From assembly GCF_018424605.1 (NCBI RefSeq), contig NZ_QTKT01000001.1, positions 62,001 through 126,000 of the forward strand: DNA of 64,000 bases, in the 5' to 3' direction. The notes under the pieces are model-generated. The model did not search any database and was not told where the DNA came from. It was given only the letters and a program-made list of their open reading frames with translations. Both the position numbers and the translations under genes were made by a program. Below, piece by piece: positions 34,162-42,324 of this stretch. This stretch comes from Marinobacter lipolyticus (GTDB lineage Bacteria; Pseudomonadota; Gammaproteobacteria; Pseudomonadales; Oleiphilaceae). Position 1 is the stretch's first letter. Every line of letters begins with the position of its first letter.

Positions 34162-35012
34162 CGGTTTGGCTGGCGGACAAGCTCCTGGGCCCAGTGGGTG
34201 ATGGATTCCACCACGGAGGCCCGGTCTTCCGGCTCGGAGAGAATATGGGTTGCGTAGGGGCGGTGGATGACGGTCAGGTTGTCCCCGAAAGCCACCGGCT
34301 TGAAGCAATCCTCGAACTGGTTCTGGTACACGTAGTATTCATTGCCAAAGAACACGTACAGCATTTGCAGTCCGCGGTCGTTGAGTTTCTGTAGGCCGTC
34401 CCGGACCTCGTCCCTGGGTGGGTAGCCGGCGAACCCGGGCACTTCAAAGTAGCGTTCTTCGATACCCGACACCTCAACTCCTTTTTTCTGCTTCCTGAGG
34501 CCCAGTTTGCGCAGAACGAAATGCCCCCAGCGGGAGAACGAGAGCAATCTCGGCCCGTAGTACAGCGCGTAGCTTTTCCAGGTCATGTAGCAGTACCCGT
34601 CCAGCTGAACCGTGGCCATGACCCGGGAATCGTTGAGTGCAGTACGGTAGGAGGCAAACGCCCCGGAGCACAGCCCATACAGTATGTAACGATCGAACTG
34701 CTTCCAGTCCGAGAGGTAATCCATGACTTCCTGAACCTCATCAACCGCCGCTTGCGCGGCTGTCAGGGTACCTCTGCGTGCGTCGCTGTCGCCGATGCCG
34801 GAAAAATCGAAGCGGAACGTGGTCAGCCCCGCCTTCTCACACAGGCTTCTTGCCAGTGTGACCGATAGCCGGCAGGATCCGACACGGTGGATAACCCCGG
34901 AGTTCAGCAGAACGACCGCAACCCTGGGCGCGGAGTTATTGTCGGCCTCGGGTTCGCTTAAAACACCCACCAGAGGAAGTTCGTCGCCGACCATGACTAC
35001 CTGTTCACGCAT
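34158..35012 (-). CDS. Alpha/beta hydrolase, exosortase A system-associated (type 1-like)
   Basis: A 284-residue alpha/beta hydrolase-fold protein. The nucleophile elbow reads YGLCSGA (about 112-118), so the nucleophile position is cysteine, not serine. LTTFRFDFSGIGDSD (about 63-77) forms the oxyanion and loop region; the C-terminal YATHILSEPED (about 254-264) supplies the histidine. From memory, XrtA loci encode two linked hydrolases (TIGR03100 and TIGR03101); this is the first type by its elbow and by pairing with the next protein. Role unknown: possibly transfer or release of an acyl group from a carrier protein. It overlaps its neighbours at both ends, with GGAG 5 bp before the ATG. Confidence 0.8.
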   Translation of the reverse strand: MREQVVMVGDELPLVGVLSEPEADNNSAPRVAVVLLNSGVIHRVGSCRLSVTLARSLCEKAGLTTFRFDFSGIGDSDARRGTLTAAQAAVDEVQEVMDYLSDWKQFDRYILYGLCSGAFASYRTALNDSRVMATVQLDGYCYMTWKSYALYYGPRLLSFSRWGHFVLRKLGLRKQKKGVEVSGIEERYFEVPGFAGYPPRDEVRDGLQKLNDRGLQMLYVFFGNEYYVYQNQFEDCFKPVAFGDNLTVIHRPYATHILSEPEDRASVVESITHWAQELVRQPNR

Positions 35013-35812
35013 GAACTCTCCTTGTGCTGAAGATGGGCCTCGGCGAAATACTGTTCGATGGCATCGATCACCGGCTTGGGCCAGAGAATGCCACCCACAT
35101 GGTCAACGTAGTTCCAGTTATGGGGCGCGGGCGCCAGTTCGTAGTGAAAGTCCCGGCGCGAAGCAAGCCGATCTCTTAATGACGCAAACTCATCATTTTC
35201 GTGAGAAACGATCTGGGCGACGGAAACGTTCAGGGCGGGAGCGATATCCTCCAGCCGAAGCGCGGAGAGCGTATCCTGAAACGGCACCGGCATGGAAAAG
35301 CCGTTAAAGTGCAGCGCGCCATCGGATGTAATGATCCGGGACCGACTGCCTTCGCCTTCGGCGGCGGCAATGGCGTTGCGGATATCCGCGACATAACCGC
35401 CACCGTCGGTAACCGGATCCCAGAGCACCAGTCGCGACACCGCAGAATTCCGTGCGGCCGCCTGAGCGGCGAGGAGGCTGCCAAGACGCAAACCGACCAA
35501 CGCAACCTGGCTGACCGCTGCCATATCCATCACTTCCTGAATGGCGTGGCCGATATCCTCGATCCAATGGTCGGCACTGACCTGATCCATATTTCCGGCA
35601 GAGTCTCCGGTGCCGCGGTAGTCGAACCGCAATACCGGGTAGCCCAGGCTCGAGAGATTGATCGCCAGCCGGCGCACTGACTTGTGGGCTCTCATGTATT
35701 CCTGACCAAACGGGTAACACAGCACCACCGCTTCATTGCGGTTGACACCCTGACGCGGGTGGAACGCCCCGAACAGGTAGCTTTCAGACGGTCCGAAATA
35801 AAACGCTTCCAA
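34997..35812 (-). CDS. Alpha/beta hydrolase-fold protein, exosortase A system-associated (type 2-like), no nucleophile serine
   Basis: A 271-residue hydrolase-fold protein from the TTG start at 35812. CYPFGQEYMRAHKSVRRLA (about 32-50) and LRFDYRGTGDSAG (about 61-73) are typical of the family. The elbow is VALVGLRLGSLLAA (about 103-116), so the usual GxSxG serine is replaced by arginine. HNWNYVDH near 231-238 provides a histidine. From memory, this GLRLG form is shared with exosortase A-associated hydrolase 2, so the loss is probably ancestral and the protein may not be a classical esterase. It overlaps the type 1 gene by 16 bp and lies directly downstream of the NRPS. Confidence 0.8.
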   Translation of the reverse strand: MEAFYFGPSESYLFGAFHPRQGVNRNEAVVLCYPFGQEYMRAHKSVRRLAINLSSLGYPVLRFDYRGTGDSAGNMDQVSADHWIEDIGHAIQEVMDMAAVSQVALVGLRLGSLLAAQAAARNSAVSRLVLWDPVTDGGGYVADIRNAIAAAEGEGSRSRIITSDGALHFNGFSMPVPFQDTLSALRLEDIAPALNVSVAQIVSHENDEFASLRDRLASRRDFHYELAPAPHNWNYVDHVGGILWPKPVIDAIEQYFAEAHLQHKESSCVNR

Positions 35813-35818
35813 TATCAA

Positions 35819-35823
35819 CTCCT
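35819..35823 (-). promoter_or_regulatory. Ribosome binding site deciding a TTG start
   Basis: AGGAG on the minus strand (35819-35823) lies 6 bp before TTG 35812 but abuts TTG 35818, so the downstream TTG is the better start for the type 2 hydrolase-like protein. Confidence 0.5.
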
Positions 35824-35865
35824 GTTGAGCCCGGCAGACGGACAGGCCATCAACGTGTTTTCCTA

Positions 35866-38800
35866 TTAACGGGCGCCAAACAGTCGCCGGAACAGTGTTC
35901 TTCCGGATTTGGGGTGGGCGTCTTCCGCTTCCGGCAAGGCTGCTCCATCCGCCGTCCGCTCTGGCAGCTTCTGCTCCACAAGGTTGGCCAGCTGCTCAAG
36001 GGTATTCACCCACAGATCCTGCGGCATCAACCGAACACCCAGGGCCTGCTCCACATCGATGATCACTTGAAGGGCGAGCAGGGAGTGACCGCCAACATCC
36101 AGGAACTGGTCTTCCAGCGCGACTGAATCGCGCTTGAGCCGTTTGTTCCAGATGTCCATCAGTTGCTTCTCTGTCTCCGTGGGGGCACGGTCCGCTACCC
36201 GGGCCGGTGCCGGGCCACTGGTCATTTGCGCCAGGTGCTTGCGGTTCACCTTGCCCGAAGGCAATAGGGGTAACTGATCATGGGTGGTGAATTGCTGGGG
36301 CATCATGTAATCCGGCAGGAATTGGCGCAGATGCTTGCGCAGTTCACTGCTGGTGGGGCGCTCCTGGCTGCGATAGACAATATGGGCAACCAGGCGATGG
36401 TCATCCGCCCCTAGATCCTGCACCACCATGGCCGCGTCTCCGATGGCCGGGTGAGTGCGCAGGTGTATCTCGATTTCCTCAAGTTCAATCCGGTAGCCGC
36501 GAACTTTCACCTGGTTGTCGATGCGGTCGCCGAACTCGATGTAGCCGTCCCGCGTCCAGCGAGCCAGATCACCGGTGCGGTACAGGCGTTGGCCACTGGC
36601 ATGCTGAACAAACCGCTCCGCGGTCTGCGCAGGGTTGTTGCGATAGCCCGTGGCCAGGCCGAGGCCACCGATGCAGAGCTCGCCATAGACACCCACTGGC
36701 AGGGTGTTGCCGTGCTCATCCATCACATGCAGTTGGGTATTGTCGAGCGGGCGGCCGATCAGGATTCGGGGAAGAGCGCCCCCGGAATCGGGTAAAACCC
36801 GGAAACAGCTTGTCCACACCGTTGCTTCTGTGGGGCCATACATATTCCACAGCTCAACCCCCTGCGCGAGCAGATGCTGGGCCAGATCTCCCGGCAGCTT
36901 TTCACCGCCAATAAGACCTTTCAACGGAGCCTGAAGCTGGAATCCTGCATTGACCAGAAGCCGCCAGGTGGCGGGTGTGGCCTGCAGGGTGGTGATGCTG
37001 TGCTGTTCCAGCAATTGCGTCAGCTGGCCGGGATCAGCGCTCTGATTCTGTGTGGCAAGCACCAGCGTCGCCCCTACGCTCAATGGCAGGAACAGTTCCA
37101 GCAGGGAAATATCAAACGCCAGCGTGGTTATGGCGAGAAGCCTGTCGTCCGCCTGTAGGCCGGGCTCCCGCGCAACGGCACGGAGGAAGTTATGCAGTGC
37201 CCCGTGGCTGATCTCGACGCCCTTCGGCACGCCGGTGGAGCCGGACGTGAAGATAACGTAGGCCAACTGTTCGGGTGTCAGCGCCGTTGCCAGGGCGCTG
37301 GAGTCCGTGTTGTTGATGTCGTCGGCGTCTTGATCGAGAACCAGGAGTTGAACCCCCACCGCCTCACAGGCACCTGCGTGCCCGCTATGGGTCACCAGTG
37401 TCCTGGCTTCGGCAACGTCCAGAATGGCCTTGATCCGCTCCTGGGGATAGGCGGGATCAAGCGGCACATAGGCGGCGCCCAATTTCCATAAAGCGATGAC
37501 TGTGGCAGGGAGGTCCCGGTTTCGTTCCAGCAGCAGGGCGACGATCTCTCCGTGTTTGATACCATGGTCGGCAAAATAACGGGCCAGCTGATTGGCACGC
37601 TGATCCAGCTGGCGGTAAGTGACACTGTGTTCCCCTGCAATGCAGGCGGTGTTGTCCGGGTTGTCGCTGACCTGGCGCTGGAAGTCCGACAGAAAACCCT
37701 GCTCAAACGGGTACTTCGATTCTGTCCGATTCCATTCGGAAATCGACGCCAGCTCATGCTCACTTGCACCGGTGAACCGCTCGAGGGGGGCGGCTTCCGG
37801 CGCGTCGACGATGGCCTTGATGCTGTTGGTAAAGCTGGTCACAAATGCCTCGATTGTCTCACGTGTAAAGAGTTCTACCGGGTACTCAAAGCCCGCCTCG
37901 ATGCCGTGCAGATGTCGTTTGAACCAGACGTCCAGATCCGTTTCGACGCCCACCCGGTCGAGATTGATCTGGGAGCGCTGAATATCGTCCATCTGGTCCT
38001 GCCGGTTGCGGACGTCCTGATAGTTAAACAGAGTTTGCGCAACCGGATTGCGAGACGAGTCACGCGGCGGATTGATGGCGCGGACGATTGATTCGAAAGG
38101 CACCTCCTGATGTTCCATGGCGCCGAGCAGGGTTTCCTTCACGTGGCGAATGAGCCCGTCCAGCGTATGCACGCCCTGGAGGTTTAATCGGCAGGCCAGG
38201 GCGTTGATCAGTGGGCCCATAACTCCGCTGAGCTCTTCCTGGTTGCGGGCATACACTGGCAGGCTGACAATCAGATCCGTTTGCCGGCTGAAGCGGTGGA
38301 GCATCAGCACATACAGGGCCATGAGAACCATGAAGACGGTGGTTTGATGTCGCACCGCCATGCCCTCAAGCGATTCCACGGACGCCTGATCAATCGAAAA
38401 TTTGACGCCCTTGCAGCGGTGGGGTTGAACGTAGGGCCGTTCAAAATCCAGTGGCAGGTTCAGCACGGGAAGTTCGCCACCGAGGGTTTCTTTCCAGTAA
38501 GTCAGGTGAGCCTCCAGGGCATCACCTTCGAGCCATTGATGCTGCCAGTGGGCATAATCCCGGAACTGCACGGGCAACGGCGGCAGCGGATTGCACAGCC
38601 CCCTGGTATAGGCATTGTAGAGCGTACACATTTCCTTGAGCAGCAAATCGAAGGACCAGCCATCGAACACCAGGTGGTGAACCATAATGAACAGAATATG
38701 ATCCTGCTCGCTCACCTCAATAAGCCGGGCGTTGAACAAAGCGTCGGTTTCTACTTCGAACCCCACGGCCACCTGATCGCTCAGGGCCTTTTCGAGCTCG

Positions 38801-41800
38801 CTCACCTCATTCACGCCAAAAGCTGACAGCGGCTGAACGGGCAGCGCAAGGGATCGTTCGTCATTGGTGACGATTTGAACCTGACCGTCCTGATTGAGGA
38901 AGTTGGCTCGCAGAATGTCGTGGCGCTGCATGATGGTATCGAGTGCCCGTTCCACCGCTGCGACATCGAGGTTACCCTGGAAGCGGAAAATCGCGGGCAG
39001 GTTGAAGGCAAAGGATTCCGGAACGATTTTCTCGTACAGGTACCAGACCTGTTGCTGGGGCGTGGCGTAGACCACGGTGTCCCTGTCGACCGGTTGTACG
39101 GCGCTGGCCTGCTGGCCGCTGGCCTGGTTCTGCTCGATGAGCCTGGCCATGGTGCGCACGGTTGGCGCTTCAAACAGTTTGCCAAGGCCAAGGCTGACGC
39201 CGTGCTGGGTTTTCACCTGTGCCAGCATCTGCGTGCCCAGCAGGGAGTGGCCCCCAAGATCAAAAAAGTTCGCGGTTACGCCAACGGACTGCACGCCAAG
39301 TATGCCGGCCCAGAGTTCGCTCAGGGAGGCTTCCAGTCGGGATTGGGGCGCTTCGTAACGGCTGTTTTCGCTGATGGTAAGGTCCGGTGCCGGCAGGGAT
39401 TTGCGATCTACCTTGCCACTTGAGGTCAGGGGTAACGCCGGCAGCTGTATGAAATGCTGCGGCATCATATAGTCCGGGAGCGACTGGGCGATGTGGGCTT
39501 TCAGGTCCGACAGCCAGTTGGCCAGTTGCGGCTTGGCGACGATGTACGCCACCAGACGTTGATCGTTTTTGCGGTCTTCTCGCGCAAGCACGGCACACTG
39601 TGTGATGCCCGGGTAACGGAGGATCACCGATTCGATCTCGCCGAGTTCAATGCGCAGGCCCCGCAGCTTCACCTGGAAGTCATTGCGGCCGATGTATTCC
39701 AGCGCGCCGTCATCCCGCAGCTTGACCAGATCGCCGGTGCGGTACGCTTTGAAGGGTTCGTTGGAGAACGGATCGTCTATAAACCGTTCGGCTGTCAGCT
39801 CCGGCCGGTTGATATAACCGCGGGCGACCTGGACGCCGCCAATCAGTAATTCGCCGACCAGACCGGGCCCGAGCAGATTCATCTGGCTGTCGACGACATA
39901 CAGCCGGGTGTTGGGCAGCGCTTTACCGATCGACACCGAGTGGTTCGACGCTTCCTGGCCGCACAGCCAACTGCTCGCATGGACTGCGGCTTCGGTAGGC
40001 CCATAGAGATTCCAGCATTCTGCCTCGGGGAAGTTACTGACGAACCGGGATTCCAGTTCGGCGCTGACCGCTTCACCGGTAAGCAGGAAACGACGCAGGG
40101 TAGGGCAGCGTGCCTGATCGCAGACATCCAGGAAGAGGTAGGCCAGTGACGGTACAAAATGAATGTGTGTGATGCCCTGGCGGTTCACCAGATCCACCAG
40201 ATACTCCGGATCCTTGTGACCGCCGGGTTTCGCGATCACCAGCGGTGTCCCCGTCATCAGGGGCAGGAACAGCTCACACAGCGACACGTCAAAGGTGTAG
40301 GGCGTTTTGAGCATGACCGCGTCGGACTCACCGAGGTCAAAGGTGTCCTGCATCCACAGCATGTGGTTGCAGATGGACTGATGTTCAAGCATCACGCCTT
40401 TGGGGTTGCCGGTGGAGCCGGAGGTGTATATGACGTAGGCCAGCTGGTCCGGTGCGCAGGGCCGTAGCGGCCGATCGGCGGGCATGGCGCTGAGGTCGAG
40501 TGCGCCGGCGTCGATCGGAATCGCCTCAACGGTGGCCGGGGTGCGGCTGCTCAGGGATTGGAGCGTGAGTACAAACGCCGCTTTCACTTCATCAATGATA
40601 AACGCGAGGCGATCCTGCGGGTGTTCAGGGTCCAGAGGAAGATACGCGCCACCGGCCTTGAGTATGGCATTGATGGCCACCAGCATTTCCGGCGAACGGT
40701 CCATCAGAATCGGCACGATGGTCTCCGAACCCACGCCCCGCGCGATCAACCAGTGGGCCAACCGATTGGCGCGCTCGTCGAGCTCGCGGTAGGTGATCCG
40801 GGTATCTTCAAACACCAGCGCGGTTCGGTCCGGGAACCGGTCAACGGCGGATTCAATCAGGCCATGCAGGCTCGTGTTGGCGAGATCATAATCGCGCTGA
40901 ACCGCCTGCCATTGCGATTGATACAGGTCTCGATCCCGTTCGGTCAGCAGGTCGAGCTGCTGGAGATTGGCCGAGGGCTGTTCCAGCACCTCGCGCAGCA
41001 GCAACAACAGCTCGTCCATCCGACGGTCCATGGTGCCGGTATTCCACAGTTGCAGGTTGTGGGTGCACTCCATGATTGCTGCGCGATCGGACAGGGTGAT
41101 GTTCAGGTTCAGGTCGAAGTTCTCAAAGGCACGCGGGTTGGATTCGAACTGTGTATCCAGGCCAGCGAAGCGGAAATCCGATTCGTTCGCCTGATCCACG
41201 TTAAACAGCACGGAAACCAGCGGGGGCTTGGAAGGGTCCCGCGCCACCCCCAGTGTCTGCAACAGTGTGCCGTAGGTCAGGTACTGATGTTCGAACGCTT
41301 CCAGCATGCTCTTCTGAGCTTTGGCGAGCAGCGTGCTGAACGAATCCTCCGCGGTTACGGTGAGGTACAGCGGAATGATGTTGACGCAGTGGCCGACAAG
41401 GCTGTGTTCCTCTTTCGCCATCTGTCCGGCGAAGGGGATGCCAAGCACGATATCTTCACTGCCGGATATACGGTTCAGGTAGGCGGCAAACGCGGCCAGC
41501 AGAGTCGTGGTAATGGTGCTGCTGTTTTTCGCTGCCAGTTTCTTCAGGTCACCGAGCAGGTCCATCGGCATCGGTTTGTCGAGCCGATAGGCAGAGAAAC
41601 TTCGGCTCAGAGCCCTGGGCCGGTCGCAGGGCAGTTCGAGGCTGGGGATGCCGCCGGCGAAACGCCGGGTCCAGTAGGCTATGCTCTCTTCCCTCAGGGC
41701 CCGGGTCTCTTCGCTTCTCTCCCACTGCGCGTAGTCGCTGAACAATGGTGCCGGTTCCAGACCCGTTGATTGGGACGGATCGCACGCCCCGCTGTAGAGA

Positions 41801-42318
41801 CCGCCCAGTTCGCTGGCCAGGATATAGAGGGACCAGCCATCACACACCGAATGGTGCAGCGTGAGTAGCACGCGGGTGTCGGTAGCTTCAAAACGGATAA
41901 CATCAAAGCGGGCGAGGGGGCCATCAAAAAGGTCGAACGGTTCGGTCACCGCGTCCCTGGCAATCTGTTCCAGCGCTGCCTGTTTGTCGCCAACCGGCAA
42001 CGCAACGTAGTCGTGCAGATGAACAGGCGTCGGCCGATCGCGATAGATGACCATTTCCTCGCCGTCGTCACTGAAACACCCGCGAACGGCCTGATGGCGC
42101 TGCCACAGTGCCGTCAGGGCGGCCATCAAGGCTTGCTCATTGACGGGGCCGCGCAAGCGCAGGAAAACCGATTCATTGAAGGACGCACTGGCATCCGAGC
42201 CAAACTGCGCGGCAAGCCATACCTCCCGTTGGGACTCCGTGGTTTCGATGGTGCCTTCCAGTTCACCGAATCTGAAAGGATCGTGACGGCTAACGTGAGT
42301 CAATACGGCTGTATTCAT
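35866..42318 (-). CDS. Nonribosomal peptide synthetase, two modules: C-A-PCP-C-A-PCP
   Basis: A 2150-residue NRPS. Order of domains: condensation (about 25-455, HHSVCDG near 158), adenylation (about 480-985, YTSGSTG near 630), carrier (LGGHSLL, Ser near 1023), condensation (about 1075-1510, HHLVFDG near 1218), adenylation (about 1530-2040, FTSGSTG near 1689) and carrier (VGGHSLLAL, Ser near 2076). No thioesterase, reductase or terminal condensation domain follows; the protein ends about 75 residues after the last carrier serine. Specificity residues read by eye are D-V-C-H-L-T-L-V-H for the first A domain, nearest to serine codes, and D-I-L-Q-L-G-M-V-W for the second, close to glycine codes. 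It starts 6 bp after the PKS/NRPS gene, so the two are co-transcribed and should work in series. Confidence 0.93.
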   Translation of the reverse strand: MNTAVLTHVSRHDPFRFGELEGTIETTESQREVWLAAQFGSDASASFNESVFLRLRGPVNEQALMAALTALWQRHQAVRGCFSDDGEEMVIYRDRPTPVHLHDYVALPVGDKQAALEQIARDAVTEPFDLFDGPLARFDVIRFEATDTRVLLTLHHSVCDGWSLYILASELGGLYSGACDPSQSTGLEPAPLFSDYAQWERSEETRALREESIAYWTRRFAGGIPSLELPCDRPRALSRSFSAYRLDKPMPMDLLGDLKKLAAKNSSTITTTLLAAFAAYLNRISGSEDIVLGIPFAGQMAKEEHSLVGHCVNIIPLYLTVTAEDSFSTLLAKAQKSMLEAFEHQYLTYGTLLQTLGVARDPSKPPLVSVLFNVDQANESDFRFAGLDTQFESNPRAFENFDLNLNITLSDRAAIMECTHNLQLWNTGTMDRRMDELLLLLREVLEQPSANLQQLDLLTERDRDLYQSQWQAVQRDYDLANTSLHGLIESAVDRFPDRTALVFEDTRITYRELDERANRLAHWLIARGVGSETIVPILMDRSPEMLVAINAILKAGGAYLPLDPEHPQDRLAFIIDEVKAAFVLTLQSLSSRTPATVEAIPIDAGALDLSAMPADRPLRPCAPDQLAYVIYTSGSTGNPKGVMLEHQSICNHMLWMQDTFDLGESDAVMLKTPYTFDVSLCELFLPLMTGTPLVIAKPGGHKDPEYLVDLVNRQGITHIHFVPSLAYLFLDVCDQARCPTLRRFLLTGEAVSAELESRFVSNFPEAECWNLYGPTEAAVHASSWLCGQEASNHSVSIGKALPNTRLYVVDSQMNLLGPGLVGELLIGGVQVARGYINRPELTAERFIDDPFSNEPFKAYRTGDLVKLRDDGALEYIGRNDFQVKLRGLRIELGEIESVILRYPGITQCAVLAREDRKNDQRLVAYIVAKPQLANWLSDLKAHIAQSLPDYMMPQHFIQLPALPLTSSGKVDRKSLPAPDLTISENSRYEAPQSRLEASLSELWAGILGVQSVGVTANFFDLGGHSLLGTQMLAQVKTQHGVSLGLGKLFEAPTVRTMARLIEQNQASGQQASAVQPVDRDTVVYATPQQQVWYLYEKIVPESFAFNLPAIFRFQGNLDVAAVERALDTIMQRHDILRANFLNQDGQVQIVTNDERSLALPVQPLSAFGVNEVSELEKALSDQVAVGFEVETDALFNARLIEVSEQDHILFIMVHHLVFDGWSFDLLLKEMCTLYNAYTRGLCNPLPPLPVQFRDYAHWQHQWLEGDALEAHLTYWKETLGGELPVLNLPLDFERPYVQPHRCKGVKFSIDQASVESLEGMAVRHQTTVFMVLMALYVLMLHRFSRQTDLIVSLPVYARNQEELSGVMGPLINALACRLNLQGVHTLDGLIRHVKETLLGAMEHQEVPFESIVRAINPPRDSSRNPVAQTLFNYQDVRNRQDQMDDIQRSQINLDRVGVETDLDVWFKRHLHGIEAGFEYPVELFTRETIEAFVTSFTNSIKAIVDAPEAAPLERFTGASEHELASISEWNRTESKYPFEQGFLSDFQRQVSDNPDNTACIAGEHSVTYRQLDQRANQLARYFADHGIKHGEIVALLLERNRDLPATVIALWKLGAAYVPLDPAYPQERIKAILDVAEARTLVTHSGHAGACEAVGVQLLVLDQDADDINNTDSSALATALTPEQLAYVIFTSGSTGVPKGVEISHGALHNFLRAVAREPGLQADDRLLAITTLAFDISLLELFLPLSVGATLVLATQNQSADPGQLTQLLEQHSITTLQATPATWRLLVNAGFQLQAPLKGLIGGEKLPGDLAQHLLAQGVELWNMYGPTEATVWTSCFRVLPDSGGALPRILIGRPLDNTQLHVMDEHGNTLPVGVYGELCIGGLGLATGYRNNPAQTAERFVQHASGQRLYRTGDLARWTRDGYIEFGDRIDNQVKVRGYRIELEEIEIHLRTHPAIGDAAMVVQDLGADDHRLVAHIVYRSQERPTSSELRKHLRQFLPDYMMPQQFTTHDQLPLLPSGKVNRKHLAQMTSGPAPARVADRAPTETEKQLMDIWNKRLKRDSVALEDQFLDVGGHSLLALQVIIDVEQALGVRLMPQDLWVNTLEQLANLVEQKLPERTADGAALPEAEDAHPKSGRTLFRRLFGAR

Positions 42319-42324
42319 AAGCGT

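Noticed and set aside
40558..41769. Plus-strand open frame of 403 codons opposite the first condensation domain
   Set aside because: Shadow of the NRPS coding strand; low-complexity Gln/Val-rich translation without domain features.
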